A stretch of 64,000 bases of DNA from Nitrospira sp. (GCA_020846195.1 JADLEJ010000004.1:310001-374000), one strand, 5' to 3'. Numbered from the stretch's first letter, positions 38,450 through 47,934 are shown. Program-made: numbers and translations. Notes: generated by a model not told the origin, from the sequence alone.

Positions 38450-39391
38450 TCAGGCAAATAATGAGCTGACTGACTCGTCTTCGTGAATACGCCGAATGGC
38501 CTCGCCCAGCAGCGGCGCAACCGAAAGTTGGTGCAACTTGGGGCAGGCTTGGTCTTTCCCCCGAAAGGGAATGGTGTTGGCCACGACGACCTGCGACAAG
38601 CAGGATTTGGTGATCCGTTCCAATGCCGGCCCGGATAGGACCGCATGCGTGCAGGCTGCCCACACATCCAGCGCGCCCTTGTCGGCGCAAGCCTGCGCGC
38701 CCTGCACAATGGTTCCGGCCGTGTCGATCATGTCGTCCAACAGCAACACGCTCTTTCCCTGCACATCGCCGATGATATTCATGACCTGCGCTTGATTGGG
38801 ACCTTCGCGGCGTTTATCGATGATGGCAAGATTCGCCTGCAACCGCTTGGCAAACGCGCGCGCGCGCTCGACCCCGCCGGCGTCAGGCGACACCACCACT
38901 AAGTCATTAATTTTCTTCTTGGTGATGTAATCCAAGAGCACCGGCAACGCATATAAGTGATCGACCGGCACATTGAAAAACCCTTGAATCTGCCCCGCAT
39001 GGAGGTCCATCGTCAACACGCGATCGGCGCCAGCCGTACTGATCAAATCAGCCACTAGCTTCGCTGAAATCGGCACGCGCGGCTGATCTTTCCGATCCTG
39101 CCGCCCATATCCAAAGTAGGGAATGACCGCGGTGATCCGGTTGGCCGACGAGCGCTTCAGCGCGTCGATGATGATGAGCAGCTCCAGAAGCGAGTCGTTC
39201 ACCGGCTGACAAGTCGATTGCACGACAAAGACATCGGCACCACGAACGTTTTCGTCGACTTTGACGCGAATCTCGCCGTCGCTAAAAGAGGACACTGTGG
39301 CCTCTCCAAGCTTTTGCCCGAGATAGGCGCAAATTTCATGGGCAAGCGCAGGATTAGCGTTCCCAGAGAATATTTTCAGTTCTCTGTTCAT
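38450..39391 (-). CDS. prs: Ribose-phosphate pyrophosphokinase
   Basis: A 313-residue enzyme making PRPP from ribose 5-phosphate and [32 protein letters not shown], the [12 protein letters not shown] loop and the PRPP-binding [14 protein letters not shown] are clear. ATG 39391 is preferred over GTG 39394 by spacing from GAGAAG. Confidence 0.95.
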   Translation of the reverse strand: MNRELKIFSGNANPALAHEICAYLGQKLGEATVSSFSDGEIRVKVDENVRGADVFVVQSTCQPVNDSLLELLIIIDALKRSSANRITAVIPYFGYGRQDRKDQPRVPISAKLVADLISTAGADRVLTMDLHAGQIQGFFNVPVDHLYALPVLLDYITKKKINDLVVVSPDAGGVERARAFAKRLQANLAIIDKRREGPNQAQVMNIIGDVQGKSVLLLDDMIDTAGTIVQGAQACADKGALDVWAACTHAVLSGPALERITKSCLSQVVVANTIPFRGKDQACPKLHQLSVAPLLGEAIRRIHEDESVSSLFA

Positions 39392-39534
39392 CACCGGCTT
39401 CTCAACACGTTCAATCTCTACTATTAAGTCGCTGAATTGTTAAATGAATTGACTCGCCGGCGGACGTCGACAGCGTGCGGACACTCCGCCATCTGACTCA
39501 CGGCTCGCTGCGGAAGAAGCCAACCAAGTGGCGG

Positions 39535-39564
39535 ACTGTATCGGAAAGAGCCCGGATTTGTCAA
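39535..39564 (-). promoter_or_regulatory. Promoter of prs
   Basis: TTGACA (39559-39564), 18 nt, TACAGT (39535-39540). It lies just past the ispE stop and leaves a leader of about 140 nt, which contains a small GCGGA/TCCGC hairpin. No tRNA is found in this gap. Confidence 0.55.
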
Positions 39565-39591
39565 CCGATTGCTAGCAAATCGAGCAGGGAA

Positions 39592-40515
39592 TCACTCAAT
39601 CCGTAATTTCCCAGAATTGGATTGCACCACAAAAACTTTCAGCTCCGACCGTTCCTGAAAGAACGCCGCGGCCCGGCGAGCCCCGGACTCCTCTCCAAAT
39701 ATTCCGAAGACGGTCGCGCCGCTGCCGGACAGTAAGGCCAGCTGAGCACCCTGGCTCAACAAGTCCAGCTTGATCTGCTGCAGAACAGAATGCGCCGCAA
39801 ACACCGGACCTTCGAAATCGTTTGAGACCAGACCGATCACTTCATCCCAAGTAGTCCGGCTGTGCGATGCAAGCTGAGCGCACGGCTCGGAAAGCGGGGT
39901 CACGCCCTGCCGGGTCGTGGACAATTGCTGATACGCCCACTTTGTTTCCACGGGGAAGCCCGGATTTACGAGCACCGCCCACCGGGAATCGGCCACATGA
40001 ATCGCCCGGACCCGCTCACCGCGCCCGGCAACCACCGCAGTGGGCGCATGAAAAAAGAACGGCACGTCGCTTCCAAGTTCCTGGCCGATTTCCGCCATTT
40101 GGGCTGCGGACCAGCCCAGATTCAGCAAGCGATCGATTCCGAGAATAGTGGCCGCCGCATTGCTGCTCCCACCTCCAAGACCGGCGCCCATCGGAATACG
40201 TTTTGTCAGTTGAATATCGAGTCCGACCTTTCGCTGCGCTTGCGCGATCGCTGCGGCCGCCGCACGATAGACCAAGTTGGTCCGATCGACGCTCAGTGAC
40301 GGGCTATCGCACTGCAACCGGATTTCGGCATGCTGCGGAGCGAAACGAATGGCAACCTCATCTTCCAGCCCAACCGTCTGCATCAGGGTCCACAGATTGT
40401 GAAACCCGTCCGGACGGCGATCAAGCACTCGAAGGATCAGGTTAACCTTGGCGGGGGCGAATACGGTCACGGCGGATCGAGAAGGGCTGGATGAATCTTC
40501 GTGCGGTCTAGTCAC
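39592..40515 (-). CDS. ispE: 4-diphosphocytidyl-2-C-methyl-D-erythritol kinase
   Basis: A 307-residue GHMP kinase of the MEP isoprenoid pathway. APAKVNLILRVLDRRPDGFH at the N-terminus, PMGAGLGGGSSNAAA (ATP loop) and SGSGATVFGIF near the end are diagnostic. GTG start at 40515 overlaps the response-regulator stop by 8 nt. Confidence 0.94.
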   Translation of the reverse strand: MTRPHEDSSSPSRSAVTVFAPAKVNLILRVLDRRPDGFHNLWTLMQTVGLEDEVAIRFAPQHAEIRLQCDSPSLSVDRTNLVYRAAAAAIAQAQRKVGLDIQLTKRIPMGAGLGGGSSNAAATILGIDRLLNLGWSAAQMAEIGQELGSDVPFFFHAPTAVVAGRGERVRAIHVADSRWAVLVNPGFPVETKWAYQQLSTTRQGVTPLSEPCAQLASHSRTTWDEVIGLVSNDFEGPVFAAHSVLQQIKLDLLSQGAQLALLSGSGATVFGIFGEESGARRAAAFFQERSELKVFVVQSNSGKLRIE

Positions 40516-41893
40516 GGCCTCCCTTTATAGCATACTTCTCAAGCCGGTAGCGGAACGATCGGGTGTTGAGCCGGAGCAATCGCGCCGCTTTCTTTTTCAC
40601 CCACTTGGTCCGTTCCAAGGCCTTCAACAAGAGATCTTTTTCCAGGCCGTTGATCATGCCCTCAAGATCCACGCCATCCTCCGGCAGATCGGTCGGAATC
40701 CCTCCCTGCGGTTGAGGCGAAACCGCACGGTGAAACCATCCGCGTATATCCGCATCCGTCACCGGACCGCCGGTCGAAAATGCGACTACTCGTTCAATCA
40801 AATTCTCCAGCTCTCGCACATTGCCGCGCCACTCATGCCCCACCAGCACCTGCATCGCTTCGGGACTGATGATCGGCGCCGGCTTCCCGCTCTCTTTGGA
40901 AAACCGCGTGAGAAAATGCGTGACGAGGAGCGGAATATCGCCGGACCGCATGCGAAGCGGCGGAAGACGGATGGGAATGACATCCAATCGATAGTACAGA
41001 TCTTCGCGGAAAGAACCGTCGGCCACGGCCTTCTCCAGATCTTTATTCGTCGCAGCCACAATGCGCACATCGACCTTGATATCCTGCGTTCCGCCGACCC
41101 GGCGAAACTCACGCTCCTGGATCACTCGCAATAATTTCACCTGAATCGTCGGCGTCGTGTCTCCGACTTCGTCCAGAAAGATCGTGCCTCCGTCCGCAAT
41201 CTCAAACAGTCCGGCTTTATTGGCTATGGCGCCCGAGAACGAACCTTTCATATGACCGAACAACTCGCTCTCCAGCAATGTTTCAGGCACGGCACTACAG
41301 TTCACAGCCACAAACGGCAACGCGCTGCGCGCGCTATTGTAATGAATCGCCCGGGCGACAAGCTCTTTTCCGGTTCCACTCTCTCCGCAAATCAGCACAT
41401 TGCCCCGCGAGTCGGCGATTTTTTTCACCACATCGAACACCTTCTGCATCGACTCGCTTTTCCCCACTAACTGAGCAAAAGACGATTGGCTCGCCATCTC
41501 ACGCTTCAACAAAATATTCTCCGTCGTCAACCGCCGCTTCTCGAGCGCATTCCGGACGATCAATTGCACCTCATCGACCTGAAACGGCTTCGTCAAATAG
41601 TCGTACGCGCCCTGCTTCATCGCGTCTACGGCCGAGTCGGCCGTGGCAAACGCCGTAAGGATCAACACCACCGTTTCCGGCGACGCCGACTTGACGGCCC
41701 GGAGCACCTCCATCCCGTCCACTTTAGGCATTCGCAGATCGGTGATCACCAGATCGAAGATTTCTTTCTGCAGCTGCTCGATCGCCTCTTCGCCGCCCGA
41801 CACACTCGTGACCGCATACCCGGCCCGATTGAGCATAATGCTCAAGACTTCTCGCAAACTCTGTTCGTCGTCGACGACTAAGATCTTTTCCAT
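40508..41893 (-). CDS. Sigma54-dependent response regulator, PilR-like
   Basis: A 461-residue NtrC-family activator: receiver (1-120; Asp in LVITDLRMPKVDG), AAA+ domain (about 145-375; Walker A GESGTGKE, Walker B GGTIFLDEVGD) and a Fis-type helix-turn-helix (about 420-455). The sigma54-contact loop reads GSFSGA instead of GAFTGA. It is paired with the membrane kinase upstream (16-nt overlap) and next to pilC, so type IV pilus control is likely. ATG 41893 begins MEKILVVDDEQ. Confidence 0.88.
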   Translation of the reverse strand: MEKILVVDDEQSLREVLSIMLNRAGYAVTSVSGGEEAIEQLQKEIFDLVITDLRMPKVDGMEVLRAVKSASPETVVLILTAFATADSAVDAMKQGAYDYLTKPFQVDEVQLIVRNALEKRRLTTENILLKREMASQSSFAQLVGKSESMQKVFDVVKKIADSRGNVLICGESGTGKELVARAIHYNSARSALPFVAVNCSAVPETLLESELFGHMKGSFSGAIANKAGLFEIADGGTIFLDEVGDTTPTIQVKLLRVIQEREFRRVGGTQDIKVDVRIVAATNKDLEKAVADGSFREDLYYRLDVIPIRLPPLRMRSGDIPLLVTHFLTRFSKESGKPAPIISPEAMQVLVGHEWRGNVRELENLIERVVAFSTGGPVTDADIRGWFHRAVSPQPQGGIPTDLPEDGVDLEGMINGLEKDLLLKALERTKWVKKKAARLLRLNTRSFRYRLEKYAIKGGRD

Positions 41894-43569
41894 GGCTCCC
41901 TGCCTTCGTGCCAGAGTCTCACGCCCACCTCGACCGACCGAGGCAAACACACCACAAATCGAGACCCCTCATGTTCTTTGCTCTCAACCTTGATCCATCC
42001 ACCGTGCAAATCGACAATCCGATGAACCGCCGCAAGGCCTAATCCCGATCCTTGTTTTTTCGTCGTAAAGAAGGGAAGGAAGATGTTGTCGAGGTTTTTC
42101 TTCGAGATCCCTTCGCCCGTATCTTGAAAAGAAATCTCGATAACATCCCCTTTGTGGCCGCCAACATCGATGGGCCTGCAGCCAGTCGCAATCGTCAAGT
42201 GCCCGCCTTTCTCCATGGCGTCGAACGCATTTGTCGCGAGATTCCAGAACACCTGCTTCAGCTGATTTTGATCGACCTGGCCGACCAGCGCCTCGCGAGA
42301 CGGCTTTGCCTCAATGCAAATATTCACTCTGGTTCGCGCTTCATGTTGTACCAGATCGAGCGTCTCAGCAAGGAGTTTGTTCAAATCGTGCTCGGCCAGA
42401 TTCAGCGCTGGCGGGCGGGCGTATTGAAGAAATTCCGTAATGATCGTATTCAGTCGCATCGCCTCCCGAATGGCAATGTCCATCAGCCGTTGACTTGTTT
42501 CATCCGCAGGCAAATCCTTCCGCAACATTTGCATCGCCCCGGCCAACGCACCCAGCGGATTGCGAATTTCGTGGGCCATCCCGGCCGACATTTCGCCAAG
42601 GCTGGCCATCCAATCCTTTCGACGCATCTCCTCTTCAAGATCCCGAATCTGCGTTAAATCCTTAAAGACGCCAACCATCCCTGTCCTCTTCCCATGTTCC
42701 TGAAGCGGCGACAGCGTCATGCCCAACACCAGGCGATTCCCGTCCGCGCGCAGGCACTCCACTTCGAACCGCATATGCGCAGCCCCTTCGTCCGGCGCAT
42801 CCAGCGGCCGGTCCGAATGCCAATTAAACACCTCTCGCCAAAAGCGCCCGTGAACTTGCGCGAGATTATATCCAGTGGCTTCTTGAGCAGCAGGGTTAAA
42901 GGAGGTGATCCGCCCATCCTCATCGGCCGTGAATACGCCGCTGCTGATACTGCGAACAATGTTTTCGTGAAATGCCTGAAGCTGGCTGAGCCCCTGCTCT
43001 TTCTCCTTGAGCGAATGATCCGCGCGTTGAAGCTGTTCGGTCAGCAGGCCGCTCAAGAATCCCACGACCAACAATGCCAGACTGTGCACCCCAAACGTCT
43101 GAAGCGTCTCAGGCGCGCTCAACCTTGTTCGAGGCAGCCAGCCCCAGGCTTCGGTTAATCCATATAATTGCAGATTCGTAAGCACGCCAAAGAGGATGAC
43201 ACACAGGCTGGCGGTTAGGAGGCCGACCTTCCGTCGAGGAATAAGACTCGCCAATGTCACTGAAATCACGTACAGCACCAAAAACGGACTCTCGATACCA
43301 CCGGTTCTGGCGATTAAAACCGTCTCCAATAGGAAATCGATGCCGATTTGCACCCAGGCGAGTTGGACCAACGCTTCAGCGGTAGTCATAAACCGAAGGG
43401 CGAGGGCATATCCAATCGTGATCGCGTAGGTGAATACAATCAGACTATAGAACGTCTCGACCTGCTCTCCTCTTGTCACTTGAAACGTGAGGGAGAGGCC
43501 GAGAAGGAGAGACACAACGAGGACTCTCAGGCCGATCAGCCATTGGATTCTTGCTTTCATTTCAATCAC
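41878..43569 (-). CDS. Membrane sensor histidine kinase, PilS-like
   Basis: A 563-residue kinase with about six N-terminal membrane segments (to about residue 185), a PAS domain (about 205-320), HisKA (MAHEIRNPLGALAGA) and HATPase (NLATNAFDAM, FQDTGEGIS, GSGLGLA). The architecture matches PilS. GTG 43569 is used because GGAG lies 5 nt upstream. It is the cognate partner of the overlapping sigma54 activator. Confidence 0.88.
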   Translation of the reverse strand: MIEMKARIQWLIGLRVLVVSLLLGLSLTFQVTRGEQVETFYSLIVFTYAITIGYALALRFMTTAEALVQLAWVQIGIDFLLETVLIARTGGIESPFLVLYVISVTLASLIPRRKVGLLTASLCVILFGVLTNLQLYGLTEAWGWLPRTRLSAPETLQTFGVHSLALLVVGFLSGLLTEQLQRADHSLKEKEQGLSQLQAFHENIVRSISSGVFTADEDGRITSFNPAAQEATGYNLAQVHGRFWREVFNWHSDRPLDAPDEGAAHMRFEVECLRADGNRLVLGMTLSPLQEHGKRTGMVGVFKDLTQIRDLEEEMRRKDWMASLGEMSAGMAHEIRNPLGALAGAMQMLRKDLPADETSQRLMDIAIREAMRLNTIITEFLQYARPPALNLAEHDLNKLLAETLDLVQHEARTRVNICIEAKPSREALVGQVDQNQLKQVFWNLATNAFDAMEKGGHLTIATGCRPIDVGGHKGDVIEISFQDTGEGISKKNLDNIFLPFFTTKKQGSGLGLAAVHRIVDLHGGWIKVESKEHEGSRFVVCLPRSVEVGVRLWHEGREPWKRS

Positions 43570-43685
43570 AGAAACTCCGAATCTCTAGGAGAGGCCACCG
43601 CTTCGTGGAACCGTGGGAAAGGGATGGGACACCGTCTAGCATGAATTGAGATGCTGGGAGAAACCGGTACAACCGCCAGGTCATA

Positions 43686-43725
43686 TCGACGGACATCGGT
43701 AAGCTCTTGCGCCGATATCCGTCGA
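43686..43725 (-). terminator. Long hairpin after pilC
   Basis: TCGACGGA-C-ATCGG (43686-43699) pairs with CCGAT-A-TCCGTCGA (43712-43725), 13 bp with one mismatch and a 12-nt loop, 35 nt past the pilC stop. No U-run follows. The rest of 43570-43760 is featureless. Confidence 0.4.
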
Positions 43726-43760
43726 ATCACCTGAGTTGCACGGTCTGGATCACAACCTCG

Positions 43761-44975
43761 TTACCCAATTGCCGATGCCATCGTAAAGATCGGCAAATAC
43801 ATGGCAATGACAATAAACCCGACGGTGACGCCGAGAAACACCATCATCATCGGCTCTAGCAATGCCGTCAGATTCGTCACCGCCGCATCGACTTCGTCCT
43901 CATAGAAATCGGCGATTTTCCCGAGCATGTTGTCGAGCGCACCCGTGGATTCACCCACGGCAATCATATGGGTTACCATTTTGGGGAAGGCCTCGCTCTT
44001 GGCTAGCGGCTCGGAAATCGTCTTTCCGCCGCTGATACTGACACGGGCGTCCAGCAGCACATTTTCGATGACTTTATTCCCAGCCGTCTTGGCGCAAATC
44101 GACAGGGCCTCCAGCAGAGGCACCCCGCTCGTGATCAGTGTACCCAATGTCCGCGTAAACTTGGCAACCGACGCCTTTCGAATCAAGTCGCCAAACACCG
44201 GCAGTTTTAAGACAAGCTTGTCGACCGCCAACCGGCCTTGAGCCGTCGCATAGTATTTTTTAAACGTAAAGACGCCAGCGACAATCACGCCAAGGATGAC
44301 ATACCAATACCCTTGCGCAAAGTTACTCATGTCGATGACGAGCTGCGTCGGTCCCGGCAACGCCATTTTTCCATTCGACATTTCCTTGAACATTTTCTCA
44401 AACACCGGAATGACCCAGATCATCAGCACCGTGATCACAATCGCCGCAATGCCGCAGATCGCCGCCGGATACACCATGGCGCTCTTAATCTGCGATTTCA
44501 GCTTCATCGCCTTTTCAATGTGCTTGGAAAGTCGCGCGAGAATCGTGTCCAGCAATCCGCCGACTTCACCGGCGTTCACCATGTTGCAATAGAGATCGTC
44601 GAAAATTTTCGGGTGCCGGCGCAACGCATCGGAAAAGGTCGATCCGCCTTCAACCGCCCCCTTGATTTCACCCACGGCTTTTCGAAGCGCGGCATTTTCC
44701 GACTGTGTCGAGAGAATCTCCAAGCATTGAATCAAGGGCAAGCCCGCATTGATCATCGTCCCAAACTGGCGGGTAAACACGACGAGATCCTTTTCCGTCA
44801 TCCCGTTGCCGAAGCTCAGCGTAAATCCTTCTTTCGCCCCCTTCTCCTCCAGGCTCGTCACCACCACGCTTTGCTTCCGAAGTTGGTCGACCGCCTCACC
44901 CCGGTTCTTGGCTACCAGCTCGCCCTTCTTGACCGCACCAGACTTGCTTCGTCCAACGTACGCAAACGTAGCCAT
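43761..44975 (-). CDS. pilC: Type IV pilus inner-membrane platform protein
   Basis: A 404-residue GspF/PilC protein with two T2SSF domains (about 70-195 and 270-395) and three membrane segments. FTRQFGTMINAGLPLIQCLEIL and FTRTLGTLITSGVPLLEAL are the duplicated motifs. It anchors the pilus assembly motor. ATG 44975 (MATFAYVGRSKSG) is the family start; the longer upstream frame crosses the promoter and the pgsA gene and is rejected. No pilB, pilT or pilin gene is nearby. Confidence 0.93.
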   Translation of the reverse strand: MATFAYVGRSKSGAVKKGELVAKNRGEAVDQLRKQSVVVTSLEEKGAKEGFTLSFGNGMTEKDLVVFTRQFGTMINAGLPLIQCLEILSTQSENAALRKAVGEIKGAVEGGSTFSDALRRHPKIFDDLYCNMVNAGEVGGLLDTILARLSKHIEKAMKLKSQIKSAMVYPAAICGIAAIVITVLMIWVIPVFEKMFKEMSNGKMALPGPTQLVIDMSNFAQGYWYVILGVIVAGVFTFKKYYATAQGRLAVDKLVLKLPVFGDLIRKASVAKFTRTLGTLITSGVPLLEALSICAKTAGNKVIENVLLDARVSISGGKTISEPLAKSEAFPKMVTHMIAVGESTGALDNMLGKIADFYEDEVDAAVTNLTALLEPMMMVFLGVTVGFIVIAMYLPIFTMASAIG

Positions 44976-45039
44976 AGACGTGTCATCCTGTTGTGGCTCT
45001 CTGAGCCGGTTAGGGAACAAAACGAGTACTGTCGTGGTG

Positions 45040-45068
45040 AGTCTACTGGGGGGGCAAAAACCTGTCAA
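45040..45068 (-). promoter_or_regulatory. Promoter of pilC with a 7-C spacer tract
   Basis: TTGACA (45063-45068), 17 nt, TAGACT (45040-45045). The spacer contains seven C on the minus strand (45048-45054). The transcription start would be near 45033, about 58 nt before the pilC ATG. Confidence 0.6.
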
Positions 45069-45124
45069 AATAAATGCATTATTTACGCGAGTTACGAGCG
45101 GCAGGAGCGCAAGGATAACGCGCG

Positions 45125-45144
45125 GTACGCGCCTGCGCGCGTAC
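45125..45144 (-). terminator. Hairpin after pgsA
   Basis: GTACGCGC and GCGCGTAC form a perfect 8-bp stem with loop CTGC, adjacent to the pgsA stop. No U-run is present. Confidence 0.4.
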
Positions 45145-45145
45145 G

Positions 45146-45709
45146 CTAACCGATAGAACCGTTCACGTGAGTTCGCCGGTACCCTCGATATAAATAGTGC
45201 AACCCGGAGCCTAACGTAAACGCCACCATCACCACGAGCAACGGGAACAACGCCCCGATCTTCATACCTCGCCAGATCATGGCAATCACCGATACAACAT
45301 AGGTCAACTGGCACAAGGTCGTACCCTTGCCCCATATCGTTGGCGTGATGTCGATGGCAATATCCGTCACATGCGCAACCACAGTCCCCAGCATCAAGAT
45401 GAGATCCCTGCTCACCACCAAAATCACAACCCATGATGGCACCAGATGCAGGATGGAGAGCGTGAGAAAGGCCGACGTGAGGAGAAGCTTATCGGCAAGA
45501 GGATCGAGAATCTTCCCCAACTCTGTCTGCTGATTAGTCATGCGCGCCACCAGCCCATCCAGCGCGTCGGTGAGGCCGGCGCTGAGCAAGGCCGCCAGCG
45601 CGTATCCGTACTGCCGATAGGTCATGAACCCCACGAATACGGGAATTAGGAGGATCCGCAAGATCGTCAGGCTGTTCGGGATGTTCATGCGGCTACGCAG
45701 AGCCTCCAT
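45146..45709 (-). CDS. pgsA: CDP-diacylglycerol-glycerol-3-phosphate 3-phosphatidyltransferase
   Basis: A 187-residue membrane CDP-alcohol phosphotransferase making phosphatidylglycerol phosphate. The catalytic motif TDALDGLVAR, followed by GKILDPLADK, is intact, and about five membrane segments are visible. ATG 45709 is used, with GAAAGAAG upstream; 45688 (MNIPNSLT) is possible. Confidence 0.88.
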   Translation of the reverse strand: MEALRSRMNIPNSLTILRILLIPVFVGFMTYRQYGYALAALLSAGLTDALDGLVARMTNQQTELGKILDPLADKLLLTSAFLTLSILHLVPSWVVILVVSRDLILMLGTVVAHVTDIAIDITPTIWGKGTTLCQLTYVVSVIAMIWRGMKIGALFPLLVVMVAFTLGSGLHYLYRGYRRTHVNGSIG

Positions 45710-45737
45710 CTTCTTTCTCAGAGAACGCCGGCCGCCA

Positions 45738-45767
45738 TCTTAGTGAGAGGATTTTGGCCTTGTCAAC
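45738..45767 (-). promoter_or_regulatory. Promoter of pgsA
   Basis: TTGACA (45762-45767), 18 nt, TAAGAT (45738-45743) on the minus strand; the leader would be about 22 nt. Confidence 0.55.
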
Positions 45768-45772
45768 GCGGT

Positions 45773-45800
45773 TGCAGTGGCGCAGCCAGCCGCCTATAAT
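45773..45800 (+). promoter_or_regulatory. Promoter of the small unknown gene at 45840
   Basis: TTGCAG (45773-45778), 16 nt, perfect TATAAT (45795-45800), about 33 nt before the ribosome binding site and ATG. It is back-to-back with the pgsA promoter. Confidence 0.5.
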
Positions 45801-45839
45801 CCCTCTCGTCATTCCAATTCTGACTCGCGGGAGGAATCG

Positions 45840-46157
45840 ATGAGCGCGTTACCCTTGATGATGAAGAAAGACGGGCTTGCCGAGAAGCATCAGCTGGAAG
45901 GCATCGACCCGAGCGATCGCTATTTCAGCCGCGCCCTTCTCGTGAATCGCACCAGCGCCGGCTATTCGGGGAAAATCATGTACGAAGCCCTCGTCGTCCA
46001 AGGCACCTCGCACTCGACCATCGGCGCAGCCGTGCGCGAGATTGTCGAGAAGCTTCAAGGCATGGGGTTTGTGCGCATGCGCACAAGAGCCAACTTTAGA
46101 GGCGCCAGGTACCTCGCCGAAAAAGAAACCTGGATCGACTATCCCGACCCCGCCTAA
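45840..46157 (+). CDS. Small protein of unknown function
   Basis: A 105-residue basic/neutral protein that I do not recognise. It starts MSALPLMMKKDGLAEKHQ and contains a compact domain with IMYEALVVQGTSHSTIGAAVREIVEKLQ in short pieces, ending WIDYPDPA. No signal or membrane segment is seen. Strong support comes from GGGAGG 5 nt before ATG 45840 and a TATAAT promoter. Its 3' end overlaps the convergent beta-lactamase-like gene by 4 nt. Confidence 0.75.
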   Translation: MSALPLMMKKDGLAEKHQLEGIDPSDRYFSRALLVNRTSAGYSGKIMYEALVVQGTSHSTIGAAVREIVEKLQGMGFVRMRTRANFRGARYLAEKETWIDYPDPA

Positions 46158-47290
46158 TCGCCGCCGGCATATTCCCGATACACCAACTCATGGATCAGCG
46201 GCCGAAACGCTTTGATCCGCTCGTTCTTCCTGGTCGGATGCACCCGATTGGACAACACGACAACCTCCAGCTCATGAAGGGGATCGATCCACACCGATGT
46301 CCCCGTGTACCCTAAATGGCCAAAGGAAACCTCGGGCAGAAATCGCCCCGCCGATGACGGAGACGACGGCATATCCCACCCCAAGGCCCAGCTCGATCCA
46401 GGCACACAAGCCTCTCGGCGCGTAAACGCTTCGACAAGGCGCGCATCGAGAAGGGACGGACGACGATGATAGGCCTCAAGCCACGCCCCCGTCACCGCCA
46501 ACACCGCCGCCGCCGTGCCAAAGAGCCCCGCATGCCCAGCGACACCGCCTAGCGCCGCCGCATTTTCATCATGCACTTCACCACACAAGAGCCGGCCCCT
46601 CCAGGGATCCTGTTCAGTCGGAGCAACACCACCCCCACGATGCCAAGCATCCTCAAGAAAGGCAGCGGCCCACTCTGCCGGCACAAATCCTACCTGCGCG
46701 GTTCCTGCCAGAGGCGCGATTCGGTCGCGAAAGAATTCCTGGAGCGGAACCCCACTCCGCCGCTCCACGATCATTCCCAGCAGCATAAACCCCAGATCGC
46801 TGTAGAGACTGCGCGCCCCTCGCTCGTAGATCATCGCTTCGTCTCGAATCAGCTTCATGACCGCGTCGCGCGAGAGACCACGCTGTTGCTCCGTCGCGGG
46901 AATGGAGGCAGTCGGACTCAGACGCTCGTAATATCCCCGCCAGCCAGGGAGTCCCGAACTATGCATCAGGAGATGCCGGATCGTCGCCTGGCCAATCGGA
47001 GCCCCGGCCAGCTCCGGGAGCATCGATTCAACTCTATCGTGCAGCTGACATTGTCCGGCTTGGATAAGCAGCGCCACGGCCGTCACCGTGGACAACGGCT
47101 TCGTGAGCGAGGCCAAATCGTAAACCGTCGACGGCTGAACGGCTCGAGCCGCTTCAAGAGTCGACAGCAATCCCGCGGCGAACTGATCGACCTGGCCGCC
47201 GCCATGGCGCACCGCCAATACGGCACCAGGAAACACTCCGTCAGCGACGGCCTGTTCAAGCGCCGCCTGAATTAGAGAGAAATTCAGCAT
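46154..47290 (-). CDS. Serine beta-lactamase-like hydrolase (class C family)
   Basis: A 378-residue protein of the beta-lactamase/CubicO family. The S-x-x-K motif is SLTK (in YDLASLTKPLS), the second motif YSD (SLYSDLGFMLLG), and HLGYTG near the end replaces KTG. No signal peptide is apparent, so it is probably cytoplasmic and more likely an esterase or peptidase than a resistance enzyme. The gap to divIVA (47291-47398) is featureless. Confidence 0.82.
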   Translation of the reverse strand: MLNFSLIQAALEQAVADGVFPGAVLAVRHGGGQVDQFAAGLLSTLEAARAVQPSTVYDLASLTKPLSTVTAVALLIQAGQCQLHDRVESMLPELAGAPIGQATIRHLLMHSSGLPGWRGYYERLSPTASIPATEQQRGLSRDAVMKLIRDEAMIYERGARSLYSDLGFMLLGMIVERRSGVPLQEFFRDRIAPLAGTAQVGFVPAEWAAAFLEDAWHRGGGVAPTEQDPWRGRLLCGEVHDENAAALGGVAGHAGLFGTAAAVLAVTGAWLEAYHRRPSLLDARLVEAFTRREACVPGSSWALGWDMPSSPSSAGRFLPEVSFGHLGYTGTSVWIDPLHELEVVVLSNRVHPTRKNERIKAFRPLIHELVYREYAGGD

Positions 47291-47398
47291 AATAGTGGAA
47301 GGTTGCTCACGAAGCTGACGAACGCGCGTCGCTCACGCATCACCAGAGCAAGAGGCCGGAAACAACAGCGATTCACTCGCACAGCGCAGATGAAGACA

Positions 47399-47914
47399 TC
47401 ATGACCGCGCCGGGCTCGACTCTCCCTCCATCTTTCCCTCAGGCACAACCCCGCCGTCTTGATACGCTTCCGTCGACTCGACATCCAGCATCCGCTCGAA
47501 CGTATGGAGGGTCGCCCGCATCCGCTCGACCATGAGCAGCCGCTGCTTCTGCAACTGGGACAAATCCCGCTGCGTCTCGCCCAATTCCACCCGCGCTTGG
47601 CGAATGACCTCGCCTGCCTTCAGCTCCGCTTCCTTGACGATCAGTTCGGCATCGCGGTTGGCGCTGCGCTTGACCTCGTCGGCCAGCGACTGCGCGGCAA
47701 CCAGCGTATTCGACAACGTCGTCTCGGTCCGTTTCAATTCGGACACCTGCTGCTCCGCCATGCCCAGCCGTTCCCGCAGGATCGCATTATCGCGATTCAA
47801 CGATTCCACCGTTTGCGCCAGCTCTTCGAGGAACCGGTTGACCTCCTCGCGATCGTAGCCGCGAAACTTCGTGCGAAACACCATTTGTTGAATGTCGAGC
47901 GGTGTAATCTTCAT
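47399..47914 (-). CDS. divIVA: DivIVA domain protein
   Basis: A 171-residue coiled-coil protein. The N-terminal MKITPLDIQQMVFRTKFRGY with a following EVNRFLEEL is the membrane-curvature-binding DivIVA start, and residues 30-140 are heptad-rich. It lies 20 nt after yggT, at the end of the ftsZ-linked run, as in Gram-positive genomes. It may help organise polar or septal growth. Confidence 0.85.
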   Translation of the reverse strand: MKITPLDIQQMVFRTKFRGYDREEVNRFLEELAQTVESLNRDNAILRERLGMAEQQVSELKRTETTLSNTLVAAQSLADEVKRSANRDAELIVKEAELKAGEVIRQARVELGETQRDLSQLQKQRLLMVERMRATLHTFERMLDVESTEAYQDGGVVPEGKMEGESSPARS

Positions 47915-47934
47915 AGATGCCCCCGTTCAGTGAG

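Noticed and set aside
39392..39591. Possible tRNA between prs and ispE
   Set aside because: Some genomes have a tRNA here, but no cloverleaf or GGTTCGAATC-type arm is visible; the gap holds a promoter and leader.
46154..47290. Antibiotic-resistance beta-lactamase
   Set aside because: SxxK is present, but there is no signal peptide or KTG motif; it fits the broad class C-like hydrolase family better.
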